From: Periplaneta americana
Taxonomy: Eukaryota > Arthropoda > Insecta > Blattodea > Blattidae
NCBI RefSeq assembly: GCF_040183065.1
Contig: NW_027185502.1
Span: 447,501-511,500 of the forward strand
Direction of reading: 5' to 3'
DNA length: 64,000 nt
Position numbers and translations under genes: made by a program. Position 1 is the first letter of the stretch. The number at the start of each line of letters is the position of its first letter. The notes under the pieces were generated by a model that saw only the letters and a program-made list of their open reading frames with translations, made no database searches and was not told the DNA's origin. Below, piece after piece: positions 21,680 to 32,989 of the stretch.

Positions 21680-22775
21680 TTAATCGTTCTTTAGCGATGT
21701 AAATGATATTCAAATTATCATTTATATCCAGTTATCGTTCTTTATGGATATCACGTTATTTATATTTTGTTATCGTTCTTTAGAGATATGAATAAAATTC
21801 AAGTCATCATTTGTATTCTGTTATCGTTTTATAACGATATGAATAATAATAATAATAATTATTATTATTATTGTATCTCCAATGGGGGTTAGCCCTATTT
21901 TACATATGTATGTTAGGGCTATAGTTTTATACACAAAAAAGATAAGCATAAAGAGAAATGGAAAAGAAAATTAAATTAGCTTACGCGATGTAAACAAAAC
22001 ATAAACAATCCGTAAATTAGGCATTGAGATTGCAAAACAAATATCAGTTATCAATTTGAAACATACAAAAACATTAACAACACACATACGTAATACTTCT
22101 ATAACACAAATATGTAGCTTTCCGTACCATACATCATAAATTAATACACAATAGTCACACAAACACAATCAAACTATAATTAGACATTGTGACGACATCA
22201 AGCATCCCATAACTGACCCACATACATAACAAATCAAGCATCCGTTGCAACACACACACTTCAACACAGTAACCACACTTTTAAAAGTTACAAATTTGGC
22301 TCCAAGAAGAATAAATAGGACACTGTTACTAATTACTATTCTTCTACAATTTCTTAAATACATCTATAATAAATCTGTGAAATTCCGATATGAATAATAT
22401 TCACGTTTTTTATATTGTTATCATTCTTTAACAATATAAATAATATTCAAGTTATCATTTGTATTGTTTTCTTTCATTAGCATTATAAAATAATATTTAA
22501 GTTATTTATATTGTTATTGTTCTTTCGCAATATAAATAATCTGTATTTTATGTAAGTAATTATTATAACACAAATAACCATCTTTCTTTGTAAAATAGGT
22601 TATTTTATTTAGATAATTAAATACGTATTATATAATATCTTATATTAATTAAACAAAGTGATATTTATCATTTATATTCTGTTATTGTTCTTTAGTGATA
22701 CTGTATAAATAATATTCAAGTTATTAATATTGTAATCGTTCTTTAGCGATATAAATAACATAAATTTAATATTAA
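21680..22775 (+). repeat. Degenerate ~50 bp tandem repeat, split by a ~0.5 kb insertion
   Basis: Units follow the pattern TTATCGTTCTTTAGCGATAT, then AAATAATATTCAAGTTATC, then ATTTGTATTCTG. Copies lie at about 21685-21845, 22375-22550 and 22660-22765. The core TATCG...CGATA is itself an inverted repeat. The middle (about 21846-22365) is unrelated: it opens with an AAT/ATT microsatellite and 'TCTCCAATGGGGGTTAGCCC', probably a separate insertion. Confidence 0.65.
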
Positions 22776-22869
22776 GTTTGGAAAAATCCAGTTGCATAAT
22801 ACTAGTAGGCCTATTAGTTTTTCTTTTTATATTATTACATTATACTATCTTGAACCACAATAAAATGAA

Positions 22870-22948
22870 AAGGAGTAACGAGGAATTGAACCTGAGACGT
22901 TGACATCTAAATTACGACGTTCGTCCGCTGAGCTACAAGGGCAAAAGT
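22870..22948 (-). repeat. tRNA-like sequence
   Basis: The minus strand reads GCCCTTGTAGCTCAGCGGAC (A-box-like) and CAGGTTCAATTCCTCG (B-box-like) at tRNA spacing. The anticodon stem is poor, so a tRNA pseudogene or SINE head is more likely than a functional tRNA. Confidence 0.45.
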
Positions 22949-23251
22949 GTGGAAACATTTTCGGAAAAATTGGCCCAGTCACACTCTAAGATTTTCTGAT
23001 GATTCGTAGAAGCTAGTCCAGGATGCAGGGGGCAAAGGCTAATTGAGATTTCCCGGTCTCTGATCGAGTCAAACATCCTGATAGAATTAATATTTAACCC
23101 TTGCCGTGACTTTCGGTGAAGTCTGTAGGGCCCAATTAGTCAAATCCACTCTCCTCATCTCCACGCTTGGGACCCCTGGAATTTAATAAGATGCGAAAGA
23201 GATAGTGGTGTGCGGAAAGCAACGGGATGTTACCGCATTTAGGCCTATCCT

Positions 23252-23690
23252 TCCCAAGAAAAACTGCAAACATGAACAAAGGAAGCTTTTAATAGAAGAA
23301 GAAGGATCTTCTGCGGACCTCTGGAAAAAGAACTAAGGAAGAGACCAGTGAAGTGCTTTGTGTGGAGTGTGGCATTGTATGGGGAAGGAACATGGACATT
23401 ACGACGAAATGAATTGAAGCATTTGAAATGTGGATGTGGAGAAGAACGGTGCGTGTGAAGTGGACAGACAGAATAAGAAATAAAATTGTGTTTGAAAAAG
23501 TGAGTGAAGAAAGAATGATGCTGAAACTGATTAGAAACAGAAAAAGGAATTGGTTGGTTCTCTGGTTGAAAAGAATAATAGACGACATTAGGATATGTGG
23601 ATCATATGCGGAGACTAAGAGGAAGGCAGAAAATAGGAAAGATTGGAGATTGCTAGGTTTGTAATGAAAGACCTGCCCATGGACAGAACA
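23252..23690 (+). mobile_element. Non-LTR C-terminal tail (family II)
   Basis: The longest family II copy here. RT-thumb words (KPVKCFVW-like, VALYGEGTWTLRR) run into MWMWRRTVRVKWTDRIRNK, ERMMLKLIRNRKRNW and TKRKAENRKDWRLLGL, with a TGA and a frame change in between. It ends AATGAAAGACCTGCCC. Confidence 0.75.
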
Positions 23691-23703
23691 CTTATGTATG
23701 TAT

Positions 23704-23817
23704 GTTCAGAATGCCTGGAATATCGTGTCTAAGAACAGTTGCTATTTGCAAAGATTAGTCAATTCCATGCTCACTCGACTGCAAGATGATCGAGATAAGA
23801 GGAAGATAGACTAAATA
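23704..23817 (+). pseudogene. Possible Tc1-like transposase C-terminal scrap
   Basis: A 35-codon stretch reads VQNAWNIVSKNSCYLQRLVN followed by SMLTRLQD. Its pattern (AWN-I ... C--LV-SM--RL) is that of Tc1-like transposase C-termini. It is too short to be certain and could be chance. Confidence 0.25.
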
Positions 23818-24094
23818 TTGAATTGTGGCTTTTTGTTTTGTTTTTTGAATGCTTAATTGTTTGAATGTTTTAAGGCCGACGGCAGTAAATTTGTTTTGTT
23901 TATGCCACGGAAGATATTTTTATTGAGAATAAAATCTTTTTTCTTTCCATTTGCAGCCACAATATCATAATGATAAAGTCATGGCATAATATATTAATGA
24001 ACCTGATGTTAATTACTAAAATAATCGTAAAAGAGAAAGGAGCCATTATGTATAGTTTGTCTCTCTCAAAAAGAGAACAAAAAAGAACATAAAA

Positions 24095-24172
24095 AGCAAG
24101 AGGTTGTAGTCGAACGCAGGACCTCATGAATAAGAGCCTTAACGCTACCATTACACTATCGAATAACACACA
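24095..24172 (-). repeat. tRNA-like sequence
   Basis: The minus strand shows TCGATAGTGTAATGGTAGCG (A-box type), a short stem-loop around GGCTCTTATTCATGAGG, then CCTGCGTTCGACTACAACC in B-box position. It is probably a tRNA-derived repeat. Confidence 0.45.
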
Positions 24173-24539
24173 GAATACTTCAATTATAACTGTAGATATC
24201 AGGCAATATGGTCCAACAACATGTAACATCACCTGTCTCCGAATTGTAGCGAAGATACCCGAAGGGAACTTTGTTTCATGAGAGCGGCCACTTTTTCTTT
24301 TGACAGCTGTACATGTTGTAATACCTTACTACAAAACATGGCATTTGGAACACTATGAGTGAGATGGACAAGGTACTTAGAATATTCTATAAGTTTCATT
24401 TTTTTATATTTTATACTACATTCCAATTATCAAGAAAGTGTGTTTAAGTCTTATACTAACATATATCCTGTACAAATATGTGTCTATTTTGAACACAAAA
24501 CATTAAGTTCAGAAATTGAGAAGTTTTTATTGTCTCCTG

Positions 24540-24769
24540 TGAAATTTTCTGAATGGCACTTAGAACTTTTGCCATTTCCACTCTTCAAATAATAAAGAAG
24601 GCTTTTCTACATACCTCGATTTTTGTACTTCCAACCTGATGTAATACTTGAAAGATTTCACTCTATTAGGTTTCTTCTCATTTCTCGTCCCGTGTCGTTT
24701 TATATCACTGGCACATATACCTTGTAAGAACCAGTCTTGCTGATCCTTGCTAGCAATATTTAAAGGCAT
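24540..24769 (-). pseudogene. DUF7869-type protein N-terminal region fragment
   Basis: From an ATG at 24767-24769 the minus strand reads SKDQQDWFLQGICASDIKRH, then NEKKPNRVKSFKYYIRLEVQ, and, after a change of frame, KIEVCRKAFFII. The 'YY-x-L ... VCRKAFL' pattern is what I associate with the region ahead of the DUF7869 core. A GTATGT follows ...AAATCGAG and could act as a splice donor. It is on the opposite strand to the copy at 19805, so it is a separate fragment. Assignment is tentative. Confidence 0.4.
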
Positions 24770-25085
24770 TCACCAATTTTTTAATCCCTCAGACCTATTT
24801 GCCATACGCAGCTCTCTAGGTTAGTTCTCAAGTGATTTTACATACACGTGTAAATATCATGCATGACTGCACAAAACCGGCATAGTTCGTAATCAATTTG
24901 ATATATGAATAGGCCTATGTGGTTTTTTCAATTGTATTGCAGAGAGTATGTTTTTTACTGTCATAATGGTTATATTATGTTTAACCATTTCGAAAACTGA
25001 AATAAAGGAGTGAAGTAATGTAAATTCCATTCTACTAGAACATTTAAATACCACTTTAGCACTTAGTGCAAGGACTTTTAGGGCA

Positions 25086-25252
25086 GTATTCATAGACATT
25101 TTTAGCGTGGGCTTTCAGTGGATTATTAACGTTTTTTCATATTCATAAACCAGTGTTAGCGATAGGATATGATTTGAATTCTGTACTAGTAACCAGTGGA
25201 TAGCTGGGGCTAGCTTAGTACGCTCGTAGCGCGTGCTACGAAATGTCTATGA
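25086..25252 (-). mobile_element. Short TIR element (MITE), copy 2
   Basis: The ends are inverted: GTATTCATAGACATTT at the left, AAATGTCTATGAATAC at the right. The interior is the reverse complement of the element at 5045-5268 (GTTAGCGATAGGATATGA, GGCTAGCTTAGTACGCTCGTAGCG). About 167 bp, no coding capacity. Confidence 0.75.
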
Positions 25253-25289
25253 ATACCACCCTTAAAATACCTTGTCGGATTAAACCCTC

Positions 25290-25455
25290 TTTCTGGCATT
25301 TGCAGTCTTCACTATTCACTTTTTAGGAACATTCTTACCACTGTGGTTCATATGTTCTCCACCATGAATTCTGGCCTTTTCAACATTTCTTCTATATTCC
25401 GAAGAATGTTTTGTTCTTTTCTTGCTATAAACACCAGTGAACACACATGCAACTG
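25290..25455 (-). pseudogene. Possible DUF7869-type N-terminal fragment
   Basis: The minus strand reads SKKRTKHSSEYRRNVEKARI, then GGEHMNHSGKNVPKK, then a stop. A basic '...W/YRRN--K--R--G-EY-- -GK-VP-K' stretch often opens DUF7869-type proteins. It lies 0.5 kb upstream (in minus sense) of the fragment at 24540-24769, with the MITE at 25086-25252 between them. The two may be pieces of one gene. No Cys cluster is clearly readable after it. Confidence 0.35.
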
Positions 25456-25709
25456 CACGTGTATAGTACTGTACCCAGATAAAGAGCAGTTCTGCAGTAG
25501 TGCCAACTGTTTCCTGTTTATTGCAAAAACAACTGGAATCCTGCACTTCAGATGAATATTGATGCCTTTTGCTTCATAGTATTAACTGTCACTTCGGTTG
25601 TTTTTCTGCTCAGACTGATGTATCTATGTGTGACGTAGTCATTACAATGCTCCACTTATTTTCAACCAAAATGTGACTTAGAGTGTTTTTATAATCAGTA
25701 TTTACTTGA

Positions 25710-26030
25710 TTACACCACAGTTCACTGTTCCTGATCACTTACCTATGTGCGGAACTTTCTCAATATGTTACAGTCAACTATTCCTGACTACTTATCTCTG
25801 TGGAAAGCTTTGATGTACTGTACTGCAATCAACGGCTCCTGATAACTGAACTTTGTGTAGAATTCATCTGTATTACAATCCACTGTTCTAGGTCACTTAT
25901 CTGTGCACGTAATTTTCTCTTTGTGCTACTATTTACTGCTTTCCATGACTTACCTGTGTATAGAACTTCCTTGCTGTGTTACAGCCCAACAGCTTGGACT
26001 CCACTGCACTTCTCACTTTATCAATAACGG
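25710..26030 (+). repeat. Degenerate ~53 bp tandem repeat, six units
   Basis: Units begin near 25710, 25768, 25821, 25873, 25926 and 25979. Each starts like TTACARTCCACTGTTCC and continues TGA--ACTTA-CTNTGTG-A, then GAACTTTCT-TNTG. Conservation is low but spacing (58, 53, 52, 53, 53 bp) is regular. Overlapping short open frames are not genes. Confidence 0.7.
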
Positions 26031-26700
26031 AATCTTCGTGTAGAAAGTGCACTTCATGTTTGGCTGGGTGGACATTCACATCCACATTCCTAGGGTCCAA
26101 CTACAGACTCATGTATATGAATGGTTGACGTTCTTGTGGGATGTACATCTGCTCAAAGGACTTCTTCAATGCTGCCAACATGTTATAAACGTCAATTTGT
26201 TACAATTCGTACATTTGTTTACTGATGCTGCAGCAATAGAGAAAACAAATAGGAGTTCAATCTTGGCTAAAGGCAACAGATTTTTAGGTGGCAAAAATTT
26301 TAAATGTGACTATCATGTGATGAAGAAATAAAGCAGTTGACCCACGTAATATATTTACTTTATGTACAAAAAAAAGCTATTTACTGTATGTAAAAAAAAA
26401 AAAAACAAGTTTTTCGTTCATAAATTAAAATGAATAAAGGCAACATTTTCATCTCTATTACTCTGTTCTCAACTTAAAAACAAAATGTCTTTACGTACTG
26501 TATGATAACAATTCTGGAGAAAGAGACCACAAATTACAAAATCACTGTTAAGTACTCAGCACAAAAATAAGCCACCAACCAATTTCGCATGGACTTGGTA
26601 AAATTTAAATCTGAAAATTCCTGAATGGAAAATTAATGCTGTACTTTTCATAAATACTACAATTTAAGTGTAAATCCAAATTTAATTCACTTACAATGGG

Positions 26701-26875
26701 AGAAGAGGTTAGAATTAGGCACCTGGGTATTCACTGTGTCCTGGAACTTGACATTTCCATTTCAGAACTACATAAGGTTCCATCTTCAGAGCAGACAGGT
26801 AGTCAACTACTCTGTTTGGACTCTTTATGTCCGACAAATCTGGAACACTGAGCCAAAGTCTAAAGACGAATATGG
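26701..26875 (-). CDS. Candidate 3'-terminal exon, unknown protein
   Basis: The minus strand has a pyrimidine-rich tract ending CGTCTTTAG (acceptor-like). It is followed by an open frame reading LWLSVPDLSDIKSPNRVV, then DYLSALKMEPYVVLKWKC, ending EYPGA and TAA. Residue composition is protein-like and unlike the repeats around it. I cannot name the family, and no AATAAA was seen just downstream. It could be the last exon of a host gene whose other exons lie beyond reach, or an old transposon piece. Confidence 0.35.
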
Positions 26876-27188
26876 GAGAGGAGATTGCTTTTAACTTCTC
26901 TAAACACTACAGTCCATAAAAGCTTATTTCTGTTCTATTTTGCAGCCCCATGAGACAGCTGCAGTCTCAATAAAGATGCAAACCACAGGGACAACTTTAG
27001 TGCAGCAAGGAACTTGCTTGGCGAGGAGTAGAGTAGATGCAAAGAAGAGCTGCACAAACTATCAGCAACGTTCATGTGCACTCGGCTTGGCTTGATGACA
27101 TTTCGAGTGAGATTTATTACAGCGCATGTAACGTAACGTGAACCTTGTTGCAGAGTAACTAATAACACAATGTATTTGAAAAAAACCT

Positions 27189-27190
<2 letters not shown>

Positions 27191-27226
<36 letters not shown>

Positions 27227-27337
27227 CATGCAATATTGATGTAAATCAGAATGTGTAGTATTACAAACTGTAATGGAACATGTTTAATAAAGTTCCTTAC
27301 AAAAAAAATTCTCTCTCTCTCTCTCCCTCTCTCTCTC
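27191..27337. repeat. Two (CT)n microsatellites
   Basis: CT tracts at 27191-27224 and 27311-27337 are separated by 85 bp of unrelated sequence. Confidence 0.9.
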
Positions 27338-27539
27338 CTGCTGTTCTGTGGTTTCTAGTTAGAAATTACATTAATTATATGTCACAATAGAGGCTCCTTT
27401 AGTGCTAAACTGGCGTTAATTACATAGAATTAGAGCCTCATGTTGAAGTACAAAATCTATACCAAAGAAAAGAATGAAATCATATGACAGAATTCCAGCA
27501 CAGCCACAAGGTTGACTTAGTCATCTATCAAATAGAGTA

Positions 27540-27780
27540 CCGGGTCTTTCCTGGGGATAAAACGCGATCATAACTATATAAAACACAGAATATTTAATGC
27601 TCACGTTGGCTTCTACCCACTCTGCACAATACGAACAGCTCAAGACCATGCTTTCAAATGCGCCCTGTAATTGGCATTAGGTGGTTCATAGAAGCCTGAG
27701 GAGTGAATATCGTTCTCTGTGCAAGCTCTTCTTGCAGCTACTCATTTTCTTGGATTAGGGTACTTTTGCATGCCCTGACA
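27540..27780 (-). pseudogene. Candidate broken coding segment, unknown
   Basis: The minus strand reads CKSTLIQENE, a TAG, LQEELAQRTIFTPQASMNHL, and after a one-base shift AFESMVLSCSYCAEWVEANV. The pieces look protein-like (a coiled-coil-like start, then a CSYC stretch) but contain a stop and a frameshift. Family unknown. It lies 0.7 kb upstream (in minus sense) of the candidate exon at 26701-26875. Confidence 0.3.
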
Positions 27781-28224
27781 CTTCCTTCCTAATGAAGCAC
27801 AGTATTCCTATCAACACTGCCCTCAATCAGAGTTGAATCCATGAATCTGAGATAACTTAAACACTAAATTAGAAAAATCAGTTATTTACCAGACTATTTT
27901 TTGCAACAACAAAAAAAACTGTACTAAACTGAAAAGTAATGAAATCACTATTATCATAATTTGATAGCCAAAAAAAGAGAGTAGCAATATGACAATGAGA
28001 CGACTTCATCATGTCTTAGTAATCGAATACTTAATGTTTAAAATGAAATCTGAATTAACAAAACTGATTACATGAACATGTTTTATCAATTACTATGTGC
28101 CATACCACCTGAGCTGCTAAGACATGAGTAAAAAGTCTCTACTTCAGAACGCTTATTTCAAATACATTATTTGGTTCTAGTTATATTCATGCAGTTAAAT
28201 TCAGCTATAATGGCTGGGGGATCA

Positions 28225-28350
28225 TCATTCTCCCGTCACACCTGTACCGGTTGGACTATTCACCTTTACTGTGGCATGTGGGCAAGAGGCCAGCAGTCCA
28301 GCTGATTGACCATAAGCCTTGGCCCTCCATGGGTTGTTGCATCACAGATT
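28225..28350 (+). repeat. SINE-like dispersed repeat fragment
   Basis: The stretch GGCATGTGGGCAAGAGGCC, CAGCTGATTGACCATAAGC and CCATGGGTTGTTGC has the look of a common cockroach short repeat (recalled only). There is no second copy in this window to confirm it. Confidence 0.3.
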
Positions 28351-30040
28351 TATTTTATATATATATAGTAAAAATAATGCAACCAGAGGAGATGTATTAG
28401 TTGGCATAGACTAATTTTCTGAGTTTGTATTTGGAGGAAGCTGGACATATGAGACTTGAATTAACTTATAATAATTAACAGGAAAACTCTGTTGACAGCT
28501 GTACTATTTGGTGAGCTGTAAATCTATAGGCAACAGTATTTTTTGGAGGGGAGGGGGGGAAGTGTACACAAGATATTTGAATGGCCTGAACTCAATTAGG
28601 TATCCCAAATGTACAGTCATTTCTTGTCATTGTTGTGTGACTCCATTAAACTTCAACATATGTATATTATTTATACTTTCAACTGCCTATTGCACAATAT
28701 GCTCGGTCTTTGTGGCAGCCTGTTAATACAGGGAGCTGTTATCGCTTAGATAAATGAATAAATATATTACTGCCAACACTCTCTCTCTACTTAGATTGTT
28801 CTTGTAAAATTATCTCAAAGAGCAATGGTGAACACTGATAAAAGAAATCGAATATATAAAACAAAACAGAGATTCAGAACAAGTGAACTCCTATAAAAAT
28901 TTGAGAATATTTCACTTCTGGTTGTTTTAATGCACACAAACAATAAAGTTAACGTTATCACAACACAAGAGATATATTCAACAATTAAAATCAAGCATAT
29001 TTCAAGTCATTATGTTTCATGGAAGTAAAAAGACATCATTTATTATTGCTATGCTGTTTGAATGATTTTAATACACCCAACATTTGTATCATGTCACAGA
29101 ATGTGTGAGTACAGTTTATGTGAGGGGTATAAAAAAACTGTGACTTAGGAAGGTTCAGTTATGTAAATCAAGAGTATAGGCTATATTCAGGGAGGTCGTG
29201 CAGTAAGTGTTAGTGAATGTTAATACGCGACAGTTTGTGCTAAATACGACTAAGAAACCTTATTCCATCAAAAACAAGAACACCAAGGCAATGCCATACT
29301 GTAAATCACTAACTGTGCGCAGCCAAAGGGCTGTAAGAAAGGAAGAGCTTACAAATGGTAGTGGATTTAACATTCTGCAGACGAAGAGCATATTGATCAA
29401 CTATGTCAGACATAAGCGCCCAGCAGTCCCCACCAATTAAGGAGAAGATACAAAAGCAAGACGTCTGCCCTGTATGTAAACTAAAAATTGATGTTACCAG
29501 AAACAGCAGCAGAATGCAACAGATTAGCCTGGCATAACGAGCCAAACAGAGTAGGCGACCCCTCTGGTCTTACTTATTTGCTCTGACCTGTATGTAGTTC
29601 CAAAATGTGAAGTTTCAGGATACGGTGGAATATATCCAAAAGCTTAATTTTGAGGCACAAAATTGTTTCGAAGCAGGTGTGTAGGGAAGTGAGTGATGTA
29701 CGAATGTGCACAGTACAGTCTTACAGTGGAGTGTTTAATAAGTGAGTACCAGAAACATTTATGCAGAAAGTGACCTTATCAAGATGATTCACTAATGGAG
29801 TAAGTAACAGAAAACTGATTTAATGTGAGTGTTGTTAAACAGAATCCCTGTATTGTGGGTCCCTATCACCACTGCATGGCGTGTCTTCAGGTTGCGGATA
29901 GAGGAGATGGCCTCCAGATATGGAGGGTAGCTGTGAATATATTGAATAAGCAGTCATAGACAGCTGATGAAGGGTGGTCCTCCAGCTTGGGAGTCAGCTA
30001 ACAACCCATCACCATAAAAAACAGCTTGTTACGAAACCCC
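28351..30040. other. Unassigned stretch
   Basis: AT-rich. The only coding hint is a 44-codon frame from an ATG near 29407 containing CPVCKLKI. It is too short and isolated to call. No terminal repeats were seen. Confidence 0.4.
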
Positions 30041-30045
30041 AAAAT

Positions 30046-30470
30046 AACCTTGGACTCTCACTTTGAGAGAGGAACAGAGGTTAAAGGTGCTTGAGAATAA
30101 GGTGCTTAGGAAAATATTTGGAGCAAAGAGGGATGAATTTACAGGAGAATGGAGAAAGTTACACAACGCACAACTGCATGCATTTTATTCTTCACCTGGC
30201 ATAATTAGGAATATTAAATCCAGACGTTTGAGATGGGCAGAGCATGTAGCATGTATGGGTGAATCCAGAAATGCATATACAATGTTAGCTGGGAGGCCGG
30301 AGAGAAAAAGACCTTTGTGGAGGACGAGACATTGACGAGAGGATAATATTAAAATGAATTTGAGGGAGGTTAATATGATTGTGGAGACTGAATTAATCTT
30401 GCTCAGAATAGGGACCGATAGTGGGCTTATGTGAGAGCAGCAATGAACCTCCGGGTTCCTTAACCTTTAA
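30046..30470 (+). mobile_element. Non-LTR C-terminal tail (family I)
   Basis: It reads LTLREEQRLKVLENKVLRKI, EFTGEWRKLHNAQLHAFYSS, RNIKSRRLRWAEHVACMGES and GRPERKRPLWR, then TGA. After a frame change come NIKMNLREV and the end AATGAACCTCCGGGTTCC. This is the best-preserved copy of this tail in the window; the first ~90 codons are uninterrupted. Confidence 0.85.
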
Positions 30471-30744
30471 GAGCCGAGCTACCATTATAGTGGTATAGCT
30501 AGTATTATGATCATGACATGATATAATATGTTATAAATTGTATATGATATATAAAATACGTTGATATTCTTTAATTTTATATAACATTAAGGTCATTGCA
30601 TTTGATTACAATAATTTAAAATCTCCCTCCCCCTTAAAAAAGGAGCAAAATCATTTCAACTGCAGTCAACTGAAACTCCATGCGTACCATTACAATGATT
30701 GTTTTACATGGGGCCTCCCCATCCTTTACCACAGGCTCAATTGA

Positions 30745-30850
30745 CTGCAGTGACCAAGACGCAAACCTGCGATCTTAGGCACGATATGCTGGCCGGACAT
30801 AGCTTGTGCACCTTAAACCGTTCAGCTAACGAACCCAACACGAATTTACC
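30745..30850 (-). repeat. tRNA-like or SINE-like sequence
   Basis: The minus strand has TTCGTTAGCTGAACGGTTTAAG (A-box-like) and GATCGCAGGTTTGCGTCTTGG (weak B-box-like). The spacing is longer than in a tRNA. Confidence 0.3.
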
Positions 30851-31593
30851 TGATTATTCAGCTATACGAACTCCTGTTTAAGAGTTAGAAATTTGCATGC
30901 AATAGTGGTATAGGTCTTGCGGCTTCTAAACGTTAAAAGCCATTTATAAGTAAGTTGTTAAACAGAATATTTTGTACTTATTGCAGTTTGTGGGATGTCA
31001 TTTTGTGTTTCAATTATGTGACAAAATATTTCATTTTAACTTCATATCTGAATAATACGAAAACATGTTCAAAACAACAAAAAAATTAGGACCAAGGCAC
31101 TTACGCCTTGAAGTGGTTTCACTGTACTAAAACTTTCAGACTGTTTAATTCCTTTCTCTTTTATATAAATCAGGTAACAATAATGCGTCCTTGAGCTGTG
31201 GTAATTATGCACTTGTGAATAATATGATCTATCCTCTTCTATATCGAAAACTATGAGAAAAAAATTACACAAGTATGTCACGCCATTAACAAATAATATG
31301 TGACATTATCATGATTCATATAAGTTACCTGTACGCACGCTGACCATCTGCTGTCTTGATCAGATGAGCAATATGGCTAATGCTCTCCTCTGAAACTGTA
31401 TGTTGCTATTGTACACAAATCTTCAAACTTCTGAAGTTTGCTTGCCCGACTTCACTATTCAAACTGGAATGAAAAGTTCTCATTATGCATAATATAAACC
31501 TATCAGTGAATGCTGCTAATTATGAAAAATTATGTAACTCCAGAAAGTTTTATTCAGTATCAGTATGTATAGCTAAGAATTATACAGCTTGTA

Positions 31594-32757
31594 CAGTAGA
31601 ACCCTGATTATCTGTCACCCTATTAACCGATTGGTGGATTATCCGACTGTTTTTGTTTTACTTTTATTTCAGAACTAATTTACATGAAATACTGTTTTGT
31701 ACATTATAGGCCTATTAGTACAGCCCTGGCATAAGACGGGAAGTTAAAGGGTCAAAGACACCCACACCCATGTCCTTTTCGCTTACACCGCCTTATAAAC
31801 AAATGCAGAGTAAGGCTCTTTGCATCAGTGGTGGATTTTAGACGACCAGCGAGGGCCGTAAGTTCGTAAAAGCCTGATACAATCCGTCACTGACTTCCTC
31901 TCCACTCATACCATAGCGAAACAAAACTGTCTAAGCCAGGGAAGGTGGAGTTAAAGGGTGATCTGCAGTGACTCAATCGAGTTAATAACGCTCAAGTCTG
32001 TATTGGTACGTATTTTTTAAAGAGAGCATTATTACAATCCTTTATCATTACACACTACGGTCTACTGTTCGAATTTCCGTACTATATAACTTTTATTTTC
32101 TTGTAATTGTTTATTTTACGATGGTTTATCAACTTTTAAGGTTATTAGCGTCAAAATGAGATGAAGGTGATAATGCCAGTGAAATGACTCCAGCGCCAAA
32201 AGCTACCCAGCATTTGCTCTTAATGGGTTGAGGGAAAACTCTGGAATAAACCTCAACCAGGATTTGAATTCGGGCTCGCTCGTTTCACAGTCATGCATGC
32301 TAACCATTAGTCCACTGCAGTGGACTTACTGTATAATTTCTATATAAAATGTCTTCCAAGGGTGTCAAGAGAAAACGTATCGAAAAACGTGCAAGTAATT
32401 TAATGGTTTGGGAAAGGGAAACTATGACTCATATCGCATCAGAATACGAGATTGGAGTTATAACTGCGATATTTAATAAAAAAAAAACAAGTATAGAGTT
32501 TATAAAGTATGTAAATCTACAAATGAGACCTCCATTATTCCTATTTTTCTGCAGACAGCCATTATAAAGAGTTTTCTTGTCCCTTAAAAACCCGTTGTTG
32601 ACAACCAGAATAAAATTAGTGAACTGTCCACTATTTAGCATCTTAAACACATCACCACAGAGAAAATTACGAAATATTTATGGTACGGATTATCCGATTT
32701 TTCGATTAACCGTTCAGCCCATCCCTTTCATTACCACGGATAATAGAGTTTCTACTG
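31594..32757 (+). mobile_element. pogo/Tigger-like DNA transposon, non-autonomous
   Basis: The ends are inverted: CAGTAGAACCCTGATTATCT at the left and, reversed, CAGTAGAAACTCTATTATCC at the right, each flanked by TA (31592-31593 and 32758-32759). Repeated ATTATCCG/CGGATAAT words inside both ends are typical of Tigger-like elements. A frame from ATG 32349 reads MSSKGVKRKRIEKRA, then IASEYEIGVITAI, then IEFIKYVNLQM, the pattern of the CENP-B/pogo N-terminal HTH. It is truncated, and the DDE domain is missing. A SINE-A copy (32101-32327) lies inside the element. Confidence 0.8.
32101..32327 (-). mobile_element. SINE-A copy (diverged), inside the pogo-like element
   Basis: The minus-orientation SINE shows TATTTTACGATGGTTTATC, GATAATGCCAGTGAAATGA, CTACCCAGCATTTGCTC, GGTTGAGGGAAAAC and a decayed tRNA head (TTTGAATTCGGGCTCG, AACCATTAGTCCACTGCAG). 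Possible imperfect target duplications are ACTATATAA (32091-32099) and ACTGTATAA (32328-32336). Confidence 0.85.
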
Positions 32758-32989
32758 TATAGGGATGGTCGAAATTGAACAGCATTTTAGTTTACACTTA
32801 AAATTAAGGCTGCAAGGAAAAAAAAAAGTTAAATTAAGGATGCAAGGGAAAAAAAATGTTAATCTTGTGAACCAGTAATCATGATGTTTAAAGATTCTCA
32901 TTGAATCAAAATGCTACAAATATTATGTATTCCAATAAGAATTGTGACTTGGTATCCAAATATCCAACATGTAACTGCACCTGAGGACA

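Noticed and set aside
29407-29541. Small frame with CPVC at the start of a possible zinc-binding protein
   Set aside because: Only 44 codons, no second Cys pair and no splice context.
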